Assembly: GCA_023266055.1 (NCBI GenBank)
Contig: JAHFRW010000025.1
Coordinates: forward strand, 1 to 38,371
Origin: Gammaproteobacteria bacterium
Lineage (GTDB): Bacteria > Pseudomonadota > Gammaproteobacteria > Ga0077554 > Ga007554
Length of the DNA stretch: 38,371 nucleotides
Direction of reading: 5' to 3'
Under the pieces are notes generated by a model. That model was not told the origin of the DNA, did no database searches, and was given only the letters and a program-made list of their open reading frames with translations. How positions within the stretch are numbered: the stretch's first letter is position 1; every line of letters starts with the position of its first letter. Positions 1-7,512 of the stretch are shown one piece after another. Made by a program: the position numbers and the translations under genes.

Positions 1-2
1 GA

Positions 3-113
3 GGTGAGCTGTTGGTATATCATCAGGTCGATTCACTTCTTGGCGGGAGCGAAAAAACCTTAGTATCCCAGCTTGCCTCGTCTTTTGAAAAGAATGTCGC
101 ACTTAGTATATGA
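3..113 (+). CDS. C-terminal end of an integron-cassette ORF (5' truncated)
   Basis: An open frame enters from the left edge (first complete codon at 3) and stops at TGA 111-113, giving 36 residues that end in VALSI. It lies directly in front of the attC site at 123-184 and reads in the same direction as the next cassettes, so it is probably the end of another cassette gene. The visible residues are too few to assign a family. Codon use does not distinguish it from the cassettes that follow. Confidence 0.5.
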   Translation, partial: GELLVYHQVDSLLGGSEKTLVSQLASSFEKNVALSI

Positions 114-122
114 ATTCGCCTA

Positions 123-184
123 GCCTAACACGGCGTTCGAGAGGGACGTGCCAAAAGCGGCGCGTCCCTCAACTTTCGTTAGGC
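123..184 (+). repeat. integron attC recombination site (first)
   Basis: R'' GCCTAAC (123-129) and R' GTTAGGC (178-184) are perfect complements. They enclose an imperfect hairpin in which GAGGGACG pairs with CGTCCCTC around a short AAAA-containing tip. The layout and the 62-base length are typical of attC sites (59-base elements). The recombination point would lie between G178 and T179. Folded bottom-strand attC DNA is the substrate of integron integrases. Confidence 0.88.
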
Positions 185-207
185 AATAAGATAAGACTGG
201 AGATAAC

Positions 208-825
208 GTGTCAGAAGAAGAAAAACCGAAAAGTAGTAAGAGGAAACGCGCTGATGCCATTAAACCATACCAGTGTAAGAACCTTATTGCTGTTATCGAA
301 GATCCTAAAGATATAAAAAATATCGGAACAGTTATTCGGAACGTAAGTGCTCTAGGTGTCGAAAAGACGTATATCGTTGACCCTGGAAAATCCCTTCCTG
401 ATGACTGGCAAGAAATGCGGGAGAATAAATCTCTTTCTGCTACATCTGTTTCAGCCATTAAATGGAGTTTTGTTAAGAGATTTGATAGCACCCAAGATTG
501 CTTAGAACATTTAGAAAAAAATAATTTTGTGTCTTATGTGACCTCACCGCATACAAAAGGACGAAATAATATAATCTTGCATGAAGGAAATTACACAGAA
601 GTTCACAAGCTAGCTATTTGGTTTGGTAGCGAATCCAGAGGCATAAGTGATCTTGCCGTAAAACATAGTGATATGTGTATTAATTTACCAATGCTGGGCA
701 TGATTGAGAGTTTAAATTTAGGTACGTCCTCAGGGATAGTTTTATATGAGGTCACTAAACAACGCCGAGAGTACCAACGTATGTACAAATTTAGGAATAA
801 AAGAGGCCGGAAGTATACTGCCTAA
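208..825 (+). CDS. SpoU/TrmH-family RNA 2'-O-methyltransferase, integron cassette gene
   Basis: A 205-residue protein with the three SPOUT motifs of the SpoU/TrmH family: NIGTVIRNVSALG (about 38-50), IWFGSESRGIS (137-147), and a C-terminal block from INLPMLGMIESLN to VLYE (158-181). The last block forms the trefoil-knot SAM site. Family members methylate the 2'-OH of tRNA or rRNA riboses; the substrate cannot be told from sequence. The N terminus is Lys/Arg-rich and the C terminus is basic, as expected for RNA binding. The start is GTG 208 behind GGAG (199-202). Its stop codon lies inside the R'' box of the next attC, the normal geometry for a cassette gene. The cassette spans 179-892. It is more AT-rich than the core genes, which fits horizontal acquisition. 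Confidence 0.88.
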   Translation: MSEEEKPKSSKRKRADAIKPYQCKNLIAVIEDPKDIKNIGTVIRNVSALGVEKTYIVDPGKSLPDDWQEMRENKSLSATSVSAIKWSFVKRFDSTQDCLEHLEKNNFVSYVTSPHTKGRNNIILHEGNYTEVHKLAIWFGSESRGISDLAVKHSDMCINLPMLGMIESLNLGTSSGIVLYEVTKQRREYQRMYKFRNKRGRKYTA

Positions 826-898
826 CAAATGCATGCAGTCGGGTCGCCCAAAGCCCGCTACGCGGTCTTCGGGCGACCGCTGATGCGGGGTGTTATGC
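820..898 (+). repeat. integron attC recombination site (second)
   Basis: R'' GCCTAAC (820-826) and R' GTTATGC (892-898) bracket a 79-base imperfect hairpin whose core is GGTCGCCC pairing with GGGCGACC. R'' matches TTAGGC, the first bases of its own cassette at 179-184, and not the adjacent R'. That is expected because the last six bases of R' belong to the following cassette. The stop codon of the methyltransferase gene (823-825) is inside R''. Confidence 0.9.
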
Positions 899-918
899 AG
901 CACAAAGGAGATGATACG

Positions 919-1362
919 TTGAATGTTAAGGAAGCGTCCGGGATTGAACTGCTCCGCGCCATGAAAGAAGGAAAGATACCGTACCCTTCCATAGCCGATA
1001 CGATTCCCATGCGATTTATAGAAATTGAATGCGGCTCAATCAAGTGTGTTATTAAAGCCGATAACCGACATATTAATCCTCTTGGCGGTGTGCACGGTGG
1101 TTTTGCCGCAACTGTACTCGACTCGGTGACGGGGTGTGCTATTCACACTATGCTTGAGTCAGGAGTTGGGTACAGTACGGTTGATATCAGCATCAAAATG
1201 ATGCGCCCGATACCATTAAATGAAGAACTTCAGGCGGAAGGTCGAATACTTAATATTTCCAAGAACCTAGGGGTGTCGGAAGGCTTCATTAAGGACGCAG
1301 ATGGAAAATTGTATGCGCATGCCACTAGCACTTGTCTTGTTCTGCGAGGCACAGCTGCATAA
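919..1362 (+). CDS. PaaI-type hotdog-fold thioesterase, integron cassette gene
   Basis: A 147-residue single hotdog domain. The N-terminal SGIELLRAMKEGKIPYPSI segment and the HGGFAATVLDSVTGCAI helix region (HGG followed by an acidic residue) are those of PaaI/YdiI-like acyl-CoA thioesterases, which hydrolyse acyl-CoA thioesters in the cytoplasm; the substrate is unknown. I chose TTG 919 as start because AGGAG (906-910) lies eight bases upstream and the protein then begins where the family does. The longer frame upstream reads through the attC site and is artificial. The stop TAA (1360-1362) lies within R'' of the next attC. The cassette spans 893-1421. Confidence 0.85.
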   Translation: MNVKEASGIELLRAMKEGKIPYPSIADTIPMRFIEIECGSIKCVIKADNRHINPLGGVHGGFAATVLDSVTGCAIHTMLESGVGYSTVDISIKMMRPIPLNEELQAEGRILNISKNLGVSEGFIKDADGKLYAHATSTCLVLRGTAA

Positions 1363-1427
1363 CATGTCGCTCAACCTGACTCACTACGTTGGCGCTTCGC
1401 ATCTCGTAGGTTAGCGCGGCGTTGGGC
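1357..1427 (+). repeat. integron attC recombination site (third)
   Basis: R'' GCATAAC (1357-1363) is the exact complement of GTTATGC, whose last six bases start this cassette at 893, so the cassette ends are self-consistent. R' is GTTGGGC (1421-1427). The 71 bases between form an imperfect hairpin (CTCAACCT with AGGTTAG, CTACG with CGTAG). Crossover would fall between G1421 and T1422. Confidence 0.88.
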
Positions 1428-1442
1428 GTCAAAACCGAACAC

Positions 1443-1517
1443 ATGAAATACTGTCCAGAATGTGCTAGCCTTCTCGAACTCATGAAAAGCATCCCCGAAC
1501 TGAACGAATCTTTATAA
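1443..1517 (+). pseudogene. short zinc-ribbon ORF, possibly a truncated NUDIX N terminus
   Basis: A 24-residue frame beginning MKYCPECASLLELMK follows the third attC after 15 bases. Its first seven residues are identical to those of the NUDIX pseudogene at 36206, whose zinc ribbon starts MKYCPECTNALASK. The second cysteine pair and the NUDIX domain are missing, so this is either a deleted cassette gene or chance. No closing attC follows before glcF, so the third cassette has lost its right end. Confidence 0.4.
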
Positions 1518-1558
1518 TATGATTACGGGGTGCGGGTCGTTGTCGCGCAGCCTGGCTA

Positions 1559-2815
1559 TCAGATATTCTGAAGTTGCCGTGCCAGCAAGGTTACGGGGTG
1601 AATGACCTCAATCTCCTGGCCAGCTTCCCGTAATCCTGCCACGATATGCAGGGCGCAGCCCATGTTGGAGGTGACCAATAGTTGTGTTTCGCTACGCTTC
1701 AGCGCAGTCAGTTTGTCGTTGCGCAACGCATCTGCAAGCACAGGTTGGGTGATCATGTAGGCGCCTGCTGCGCCGCAGCACTGCGTATTGCCGGGCAGTG
1801 GCGTCAGGTCAATACCGGGGATCTTGCGTAACAAGGTATACGGGTGAGTGTGCTGATGCAATACATGGCGCAGGCTGCACGATTCATGCACGGCCACACG
1901 TTGATGGAGTGCTGCAAAGGTGATGTTCTCCGGCCAGGATATGCTGGTTAAAAACGCGCTGATGTCGTGTACCTTCGCGGAGAATTTGCTTAACTGCTCA
2001 TTGTTTTCGTCTATTTTTGAATATTCCACAAGCGGCGCGCCACAACCGCTGGCCGTTGAAATGATGGCTTCTATTTTTAGATCGCTAAACGCATCAAGAT
2101 TTTGCATCGCCAGGGCATGCGCTTGCTGCGGCACGCCGCTGTGCATGTGTAACGCGCCGCAGCAACCCTGTGCGCGTGGCACATGCACGCCATAACCGCA
2201 GGTGGTCAGCATATGTATCGCAGCATTGAGTGTTGCGGTGTCCATGACGCTGGCAATGCAACCAGTAAACAGCGCCACGTCGCCGCGTTTTTCCGTGCCG
2301 GGCAGGGATCTGGCCGGGTAATATTCCTGCAGGGTGTGGAGTGCGGGCAGGGGCGGTAGCAGCGTGTCGAGCCGGGTCAGATTGAGGGTTGGGCCGGCCA
2401 GTTTAAGCAGCCCGCTGCCGCGTACCAGGCGACGCAAGCCGGAGCGTTGATAAACACGCAGCAGCCACGCACCCAGGCGTAGCAGCGGTTTGCGGGTAAC
2501 CAGCCGGCCCAGTATTTTTTCGTGCATTCGAATGGGACGTTGCGTCGCGATCAGCGCACGTCCGGCGTCGATAATGGTGCCATATTGCACCTCGGACGGG
2601 CACACATTTTCGCAGGCGCGGCACGACAGACAACTGTCCAGATGTGCCTCCAGGCGGGGTGACAACGCCAGCCGTCCGTTTGCCAGTCCTTCAATCAGCG
2701 CGATGCGTCCACGGGGTGACTCACCCTCGTTTCGGGTTTTGCCGTAGGTCGGGCAGTGCGGTAGACATAGCCCACATTTTACGCAGCGGTCGGTATGCTC
2801 TAATAAACTCGGCAT
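1559..2815 (-). CDS. glcF: glycolate oxidase iron-sulfur subunit GlcF
   Basis: A 418-residue protein with two [4Fe-4S] ferredoxin motifs, C11-C14-C17-C21 and C62-C65-C68-C72, followed by two cysteine-rich CCG domains (CCGALHMHSG and CCGAAGAYM). This is the GlcF architecture, close to its usual length of about 400. GlcF passes electrons from the GlcD/GlcE flavoprotein during glycolate oxidation to glyoxylate. glcD and glcE are not in the window, so the partner must lie elsewhere or this copy serves another oxidase. Related heterodisulfide reductase-like or lactate-oxidase subunits are the main alternatives. It is divergent from the ferredoxin gene at 2932 and points toward the integron cassettes. 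Start is ATG 2815. Confidence 0.85.
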   Translation of the reverse strand: MPSLLEHTDRCVKCGLCLPHCPTYGKTRNEGESPRGRIALIEGLANGRLALSPRLEAHLDSCLSCRACENVCPSEVQYGTIIDAGRALIATQRPIRMHEKILGRLVTRKPLLRLGAWLLRVYQRSGLRRLVRGSGLLKLAGPTLNLTRLDTLLPPLPALHTLQEYYPARSLPGTEKRGDVALFTGCIASVMDTATLNAAIHMLTTCGYGVHVPRAQGCCGALHMHSGVPQQAHALAMQNLDAFSDLKIEAIISTASGCGAPLVEYSKIDENNEQLSKFSAKVHDISAFLTSISWPENITFAALHQRVAVHESCSLRHVLHQHTHPYTLLRKIPGIDLTPLPGNTQCCGAAGAYMITQPVLADALRNDKLTALKRSETQLLVTSNMGCALHIVAGLREAGQEIEVIHPVTLLARQLQNI

Positions 2816-2886
2816 CAGTCACTCATCCATGGGTCGCAGAAAATACTCTTGATTAAGGTTAATGGCTTGCATCTCACAATAACGCT

Positions 2887-2902
2887 ATAATGTTAACATT
2901 AT
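2887..2902. promoter_or_regulatory. 16-bp perfect palindrome overlapping a TATAAT box
   Basis: ATAATGTTAACATTAT is a perfect 16-base palindrome in the 116-base gap between divergent glcF and the ferredoxin gene, 30 bases before the ferredoxin start. It overlaps a consensus -10 hexamer TATAAT at 2886-2891; no good -35 is seen at the right distance. A dimeric repressor bound here would cover the promoter. The regulator is unknown. Confidence 0.5.
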
Positions 2903-2931
2903 TAGTCCCTGTTACTGTGATCTGAATCCCC

Positions 2932-3237
2932 ATGTACTATCGCCACCATGTTTTTTTCTGTACCAATCAACGCACCGATGGCCGTGCCTGTTGCCAGAGC
3001 CACGACGCCCAGGCGATGCGCGATTACACCAAAAAACGCATCAAGGATCTTGGCCTGAGCGGCAAGGGCGAGGTGCGCATCAACAATGCTGGTTGCCTGG
3101 ATCGCTGTGAGGAAGGGCCGGTGCTGGTCGTTTATCCCGAAGGCGTATGGTACACCTACATCGATCAGGCCGATATTGATGAAATCATTGAAGAGCACCT
3201 CGGTCATGGGCGTGTGGTTGAGCGACTGAAATTGTAA
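2932..3237 (+). CDS. thioredoxin-like [2Fe-2S] ferredoxin
   Basis: A 101-residue protein of the thioredoxin-fold [2Fe-2S] ferredoxin family. Cysteines occur early (HHVFFCTNQR..., ACC) and again in NNAGCLDRCEEGPVLVVYPEG, the typical second ligand pair. The Y-x-x-I acidic tail (YIDQADIDEIIEEH) is also usual. It would act as a small cytoplasmic electron carrier. The stop codon overlaps the start of the next ATP-binding protein gene by one base (TAATG), so the two are translationally coupled. This pairing with a NodI/NodJ-like exporter has no obvious biochemical reason. Confidence 0.88.
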   Translation: MYYRHHVFFCTNQRTDGRACCQSHDAQAMRDYTKKRIKDLGLSGKGEVRINNAGCLDRCEEGPVLVVYPEGVWYTYIDQADIDEIIEEHLGHGRVVERLKL

Positions 3238-4175
3238 TGCTTTGCGATTCGCAAATGCAGCCCGAGCGGGTGGTTGATGCACGCGGCCTCACCAAGCGTT
3301 ACGGTGCGCAAACCGTCGTTGATAACGTTGATTTATCAATACGGCGCGGCGAATGTTTTGGCCTGCTCGGACCCAATGGTGCGGGCAAAACCACCACCTT
3401 GCGCATGCTGATGGGCGCCACGCCGCCCAGTGCCGGTGAACTGAATGTGCTGGGATTCCCGATTCCGCAGCAGGCGCGGCAGATGCACCAGCGTCTCGGT
3501 GTCGTGCCGCAGCAAGACAATCTTGACCCCGACTTTACCGTGATGGAAAACCTGGTTACCTATGCCAGTTATTTTGGCCTGCGCGGCGCGGCACTGAGCC
3601 AGCGTATCGCGGAGCTGCTGACCTTCGCCAATCTCGACGCCAAGGCGCATGCGGGGATTGGTGCCTTGTCGGGAGGCATGAAGCGCCGTTTGACGCTGGC
3701 TCGATCCCTGATCAATGATCCCGACGTGCTGATTCTTGACGAGCCCACCACGGGCCTTGATCCACAGGCGCGCCAACTCATCTGGCAGCGGTTGCGTACC
3801 CTGTTGGCGCAAGGTAAATCGCTGATATTGACAACCCATTACATGGAAGAGGCGGAGCGTTTGTGTGATCGTCTGGTGATTATCGACAAGGGCCGCATCC
3901 TGGTCTGCGGCAGCCCTGCCGAACTGGTGCAGCAGCATATCGAGCCACACGTTGTTGAGATTCACGGGCGTGGTATGGATGAATGGTTTAATGTCGTCGG
4001 CCAGCAATGGGTGCAGCGCAGCGAATATGCGGGTGAGACCCTGTTTTGTTACCTTAGTGACGAACGTCTCTTGCTGAACGCCCTGTGCGAGCGCCCCGAA
4101 TTACATTTCACGCACCGCCGCGCCAATCTTGAAGATGTATTTCTCAAGCTTACCGGCAAGGAACTGCGCGAATGA
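3237..4175 (+). CDS. ABC-2 type exporter ATP-binding protein, NodI-like
   Basis: A 312-residue ATPase with Walker A GPNGAGKTT, the signature LSGGMKRRLTLAR, Walker B VLILDEPTTGLDP and switch histidine LTTHYMEE. Segments such as VLGFPIPQQARQMHQRLGVVPQQDNLDPDFTVMEN, cited here only for position (about 60-100), have the NodI flavour, including the long C-terminal extension after the nucleotide-binding domain. NodI family proteins energise export of lipo-oligosaccharides in rhizobia, but in other bacteria they are generic ABC-2 exporters. Coupled to the ferredoxin gene upstream, and overlapping the permease gene by four bases (ATGA). Confidence 0.9.
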   Translation: MLCDSQMQPERVVDARGLTKRYGAQTVVDNVDLSIRRGECFGLLGPNGAGKTTTLRMLMGATPPSAGELNVLGFPIPQQARQMHQRLGVVPQQDNLDPDFTVMENLVTYASYFGLRGAALSQRIAELLTFANLDAKAHAGIGALSGGMKRRLTLARSLINDPDVLILDEPTTGLDPQARQLIWQRLRTLLAQGKSLILTTHYMEEAERLCDRLVIIDKGRILVCGSPAELVQQHIEPHVVEIHGRGMDEWFNVVGQQWVQRSEYAGETLFCYLSDERLLLNALCERPELHFTHRRANLEDVFLKLTGKELRE

Positions 4176-4954
4176 ATCATCTCGCGTTCCCCACAGTCAG
4201 TCTGCGCTGTTTACCGGTATGGCGTCGTAATCTGCGTGTGTGGCGCAAACTTTCCGGCCCGGCTTTGATTGGCAATTTTGGTGAGCCGCTGCTGTATTTG
4301 CTGGCGCTGGGCTATGGCCTGGGCAGTTTTATTGGCAATGTGAGCGGTCTGCCGTACATCGTCTTCCTGGCCTCCGGTATTGTCTGCACCAGCGCCATGA
4401 ACACGGCCAGCTTTGAAGGTCTGTACTCCGCCTATACCCGCATGGCAATACAAAACACCTGGGGCGGCATGCTTGCCACCCCGCTCAGCATCGACGACAT
4501 CGTGCTGGGCGAAATTCTGTGGGCGGGCACCAAAAGCCTCATCAGCGCGGTTCCCATTCTGCTGGTGGCCGCCGCGCTGGGGGCGGTGCATGACGGTTAT
4601 GTGCTGGGTGTATTGCCCGTGGTATTCATCATCGGCGTATGTTTTGGGGCCATGGCGCTGGTCGTGACGGCCCTGGCGAAAAGTTACGACTTTTTCATCT
4701 ATTACTTTACTCTGGTGATCACCCCCCTGTTTCTGGTGAGTGGTGTGTTTTTCCCGCTGAGCGGCATGCCCGATGCGGTGCGGATTGGCGCGCAACTGCT
4801 GCCCCTGGCACATGCGGTTGACGTAGTGCGTCCCCTGATGACCGGCCAGCCTCTGCCGAGTCTCACCCTGCTTTATCTGCTGGTGCCGCTGCTGTATGCG
4901 GCAGGCGCTTTCTGGTTGGCGACAACATTGTTGCGCCGCAGATTAATTAGTTGA
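4172..4954 (+). CDS. ABC-2 type exporter permease, NodJ-like
   Basis: A 260-residue integral membrane protein with about six hydrophobic segments. It contains the NodJ-type blocks GEPLLYLLALGYGLG, YIVFLASGIVC and FEGLYSAYTRM, and a late LFLVSGVFFPLSGMP segment typical of ABC-2 permeases. It forms the transmembrane channel for the ATPase encoded just upstream, with which it overlaps by four bases. The exported substrate is unknown. No clear terminator follows; the next gene has its own promoter. Confidence 0.9.
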   Translation: MNHLAFPTVSLRCLPVWRRNLRVWRKLSGPALIGNFGEPLLYLLALGYGLGSFIGNVSGLPYIVFLASGIVCTSAMNTASFEGLYSAYTRMAIQNTWGGMLATPLSIDDIVLGEILWAGTKSLISAVPILLVAAALGAVHDGYVLGVLPVVFIIGVCFGAMALVVTALAKSYDFFIYYFTLVITPLFLVSGVFFPLSGMPDAVRIGAQLLPLAHAVDVVRPLMTGQPLPSLTLLYLLVPLLYAAGAFWLATTLLRRRLIS

Positions 4955-5059
4955 TTTTAATATATAATTTATCTGCGGCCACAGACGGGGCAGGCTCGCT
5001 TTAATTATATACAGCAGTATGAGGTCAGGCCCCTTGAGTCAGGAATTTGGGGAAAGCAC

Positions 5060-5088
5060 TTGAGTATTGTCAAAGGCTCATGTAGAAT
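5060..5088 (+). promoter_or_regulatory. sigma-70 type promoter of rplM-rpsI
   Basis: TTGAGT (5060-5065) and TAGAAT (5083-5088) are separated by 17 bases and lie about 36 bases before the rplM start codon. Both hexamers are close to consensus, which fits a highly expressed ribosomal protein operon. Confidence 0.7.
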
Positions 5089-5124
5089 TTTGCCTCTTTA
5101 CCATGCAGTTCTGGAGCGAACACC

Positions 5125-5553
5125 ATGAAAACCTATAGCGCAAACCCCGACACCGTCCGTCGTGACTGGTACGTGGTAGATGCCGCCGGCAAGACTCTCG
5201 GTCGCCTGGCATCCGAAATAGCGCGCCGCTTGCGCGGCAAGCACAAGCCCGAATACACTCCGCACGTTGATACGGGTGACTATATCGTTGTGGTCAACGC
5301 GGCCAAGCTGCACGTTACCGGCAACAAGCTGCAGGACAAAATGTACCATCAGCACACGGGCTACATTGGTAACCTCAAAACCATTGCACTGAACAAGCTG
5401 CTGGATAAGGCCCCGGAGCGCGTCATCGAAATCGCTGTCAAGGGCATGTTGCCGAAAAATCCTCTGGGCCGCGCCATGTATCGCAAGCTCAAGGTTTACG
5501 GTGGTGCCACACATCAGCACGCTGCACAACAGCCCAAGCCGCTGGATATCTAA
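5125..5553 (+). CDS. rplM: 50S ribosomal protein L13
   Basis: A 142-residue protein, exactly the usual length for bacterial L13. It contains the conserved [16 protein letters not shown] start, the [18 protein letters not shown] block and the [16 protein letters not shown] motif near the end. L13 is an early assembly protein that binds 23S rRNA. It is followed 71 bases later by rpsI, the nearly universal bacterial order. The promoter at 5060-5088 drives both. Confidence 0.98.
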   Translation: MKTYSANPDTVRRDWYVVDAAGKTLGRLASEIARRLRGKHKPEYTPHVDTGDYIVVVNAAKLHVTGNKLQDKMYHQHTGYIGNLKTIALNKLLDKAPERVIEIAVKGMLPKNPLGRAMYRKLKVYGGATHQHAAQQPKPLDI

Positions 5554-5624
5554 GTAACAAACCAGATACGCAGGGCGTTTGGTTAAATTAATCGTATCAC
5601 GTTATTTTTTAGCAGGAACTGTAC

Positions 5625-6017
5625 ATGGCACAAGCACAAAATTATGGCACGGGTCGTCGCAAAAGTTCGGCGGCGCGGGTGCGCCTTCAGCCCGGCACGG
5701 GTGTTATCACCATCAACGACCGTGCCATTGATCACTATTTCGGGCGCGAAACCTCGCGCATGATGGTTCGTCAACCGCTGGAAGCCGTGAAAATGGTTGA
5801 TGCGGTCGATATCAATGTTCGCGTTGCTGGCGGTGGCAACACGGGTCAGGCGGGCGCCATCAGCCACGGCATTGCCCGTGCACTGGTCGTTTATAATGAA
5901 GAATTGCGTTCAGCATTGCGCAAGGGTGGCTTTTTAACCCGCGATGCACGCGAAGTTGAGCGTAAAAAGGTTGGCTTGCGCAAGGCGCGTAAGCGTCCTC
6001 AGTTCTCCAAGCGTTAA
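5625..6017 (+). CDS. rpsI: 30S ribosomal protein S9
   Basis: A 130-residue S9 with the N-terminal [15 protein letters not shown] motif and the canonical basic tail ending in QFSKR, which reaches the P-site tRNA anticodon loop. An AGGA ribosome-binding site lies nine bases upstream of ATG 5625. Second gene of the rplM operon. No convincing terminator separates it from the tRNA-Gln gene 69 bases downstream. Confidence 0.98.
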   Translation: MAQAQNYGTGRRKSSAARVRLQPGTGVITINDRAIDHYFGRETSRMMVRQPLEAVKMVDAVDINVRVAGGGNTGQAGAISHGIARALVVYNEELRSALRKGGFLTRDAREVERKKVGLRKARKRPQFSKR

Positions 6018-6086
6018 TTATCATGATGTGGCTCGGTTTGCTTTTAGTGAGCACGCCGAGTCCATTCTCTCCTCTCCCTGTTCAAA

Positions 6087-6160
6087 TGGGGGATCGTCTA
6101 GTGGTAGGACGGCGGACTCTGACTCCGTCAACCTAGGTTCGAATCCTAGTCCCCCAGCCA
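6087..6160 (+). tRNA. tRNA-Gln (anticodon CTG)
   Basis: Acceptor arms TGGGGGA and TCCCCCA pair, the D arm contains the AGTGGTAGGAC loop, and the anticodon stem GCGGA/TCCGT encloses loop CTCTGAC, giving anticodon CTG. The T arm is CCTAG-GTTCGAAT-CCTAG. CCA is encoded at 6158-6160. Located between rpsI and an IS5-type remnant. Confidence 0.96.
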
Positions 6161-6261
6161 TTTTGCAGTCTCTCCTTCCGGCGTTGCCCGGCGCTTGTTA
6201 CCGCTCGGTGAGCACCAAGATAAACTGTAAATTCACACTTGAAAAATTCAGGCAGATCTTA

Positions 6262-6630
6262 GAACCTATTCAATCTCGTTTGCCAAGAAGGGAAAAAGTA
6301 ATATAGATTCTGTGGATGAGAGGAAAAAACACATCAGTAACGTAAGCCGAGAAGCCTTTGAAAAGATTGAGCCCATTTTGTTAGGTGTTCGGAAAAAAAC
6401 CAGGCCGCGACCAGTGGAGGTAGGCGAGGTGTTTTGCGCCCTGCTGGATTTACTCAAGAGCGGCTGTCAGCGGGATATGCTGCCGAGGGATGTTCCGGCG
6501 AAAAGCACCGTGCATGACTATTTCACGACATAGCAAAGAGACGCCCTCAAAAGAAGAGCCAAGCCCGCTGGCGCGGGCATTAAAAAATGTGGTTGACGAG
6601 GCCCGCGCCGATCACCTCGTTCAGGAGAGG
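6262..6630 (+). mobile_element. IS5-family insertion sequence remnant (left end and transposase N terminus)
   Basis: The left end GAACCTATTCAATCTCG (from 6262), preceded by TTA, matches the terminal repeats of the two MITEs in this window. A frame from GTG 6312 to 6533 encodes 73 residues (EAFEKIEPILLGVRKK, ALLDLLKSGCQRDMLP, STVHDYFTT) that resemble the N-terminal domain of IS5-type transposases. It is then frameshifted: the continuation SKETPSKEEPSPLARAL is in another frame from about 6533. The catalytic DDE domain and the right end are absent, and the sequence stops making sense near 6630, close to the 3' end of the kinase gene. The element is dead. Confidence 0.7.
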
Positions 6631-6640
6631 AGAGCGGCCT

Positions 6641-7507
6641 TTAAAGCTGCAATTCCAGCCCCGCCATGCCACATTTCTTTCCCGCCAGTTTACAGCCAAC
6701 GTGCAGTGCATCACCCCAGTTCTGGCCGCCAATACGCGCATGAATGATGCCGGCATTGAGTGTGTCACCCGCACCGAGGGTGTCTATCAGCGTGGGTGGG
6801 GGGAATGCGGGACTATGCAGTACGTTGCCTGTGCGGGTCAGGCCGTACGCTCCCGCATCACCCCAGGCACAAACCAGATCAGCCTGCGGTGCCCGGTTGC
6901 GTATATGCAGCAGAAACTCATGAGGCTGTGTGAATCCGGTGGCTTGTGCATAGTGGCGTGACAGCAGCAGCAGATCGGCATGAGGAAATAATTGCTCGAT
7001 GCCGACGCGCGGTTTTTCTATTTCTATTGAACGTGGAAGTGTAGGTGCATACGTGCGTGCGTGGTGCAGCATGCGGCAGGTTTCATCTACATTACGGCCT
7101 TCAAAATGCAGCCAGTCAATGCCGGACAGATCCACATTGCAGAAATCCGCAAAACGATATTCGGGCAGATCGCGGTAATGCACAATGCTGCGTGAACCAT
7201 TGCGCTGATTTAGCAGGATATATGATGTAGGTGTTTTGCCATGCGACAGTTGGCGGCACGCCTGAATATTGATCTTGTGGTGAGCGAGGTCGTTGCGAAT
7301 CAACACGGCATCGGGTTCGTCAACCAATACGCCCGCCCAGATACAATGATGCCCGAGTTGACTGAGCACGACCAGTGTATTGGTGACGTTACCACCCCGG
7401 CAGATGCGCTGGTGTGTAGCGCGCACCTCACTGTCTTCGGTGGGATAACCGTCCACGGTGTTAATGATGTCCAGCGTAGCGATGCCGATGCCCAGGATGC
7501 GTGCCAT
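6641..7507 (-). CDS. PfkB-family sugar kinase, ketohexokinase-like
   Basis: A 288-residue ribokinase/PfkB-fold kinase. The N-terminal GIGIATLDIINTVDGYP and the following RGGNVTNTLVVLSQLG (substrate-binding GG motif) resemble ketohexokinases, and DTLGAGDTLNAGII near residue 240 is the PfkB signature with the catalytic Asp. It probably phosphorylates a ketose such as fructose with ATP; the exact sugar is not provable. It is the second gene of a minus-strand pair and starts five bases after the zinc-ribbon protein gene. Its 3' end abuts the IS5 remnant, but the C terminus (GMAGLELQL) looks complete. Confidence 0.82.
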   Translation of the reverse strand: MARILGIGIATLDIINTVDGYPTEDSEVRATHQRICRGGNVTNTLVVLSQLGHHCIWAGVLVDEPDAVLIRNDLAHHKINIQACRQLSHGKTPTSYILLNQRNGSRSIVHYRDLPEYRFADFCNVDLSGIDWLHFEGRNVDETCRMLHHARTYAPTLPRSIEIEKPRVGIEQLFPHADLLLLSRHYAQATGFTQPHEFLLHIRNRAPQADLVCAWGDAGAYGLTRTGNVLHSPAFPPPTLIDTLGAGDTLNAGIIHARIGGQNWGDALHVGCKLAGKKCGMAGLELQL

Positions 7508-7512
7508 GGTCG

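Noticed and set aside
829-918. N-terminal extension of the thioesterase frame beginning MHAVGSPKARY
   Set aside because: It is a translation through the attC hairpin; a proper ribosome-binding site and the family's N terminus support TTG 919.
4211-4813. Long minus-strand frame opposite the NodJ-like permease
   Set aside because: A shadow of the GC-rich permease gene; composition is low in hydrophobic structure and no family is recognisable.
5944-6306. 120-residue open frame across the end of rpsI and tRNA-Gln
   Set aside because: It overlaps a ribosomal protein gene and a tRNA, which explain the sequence.
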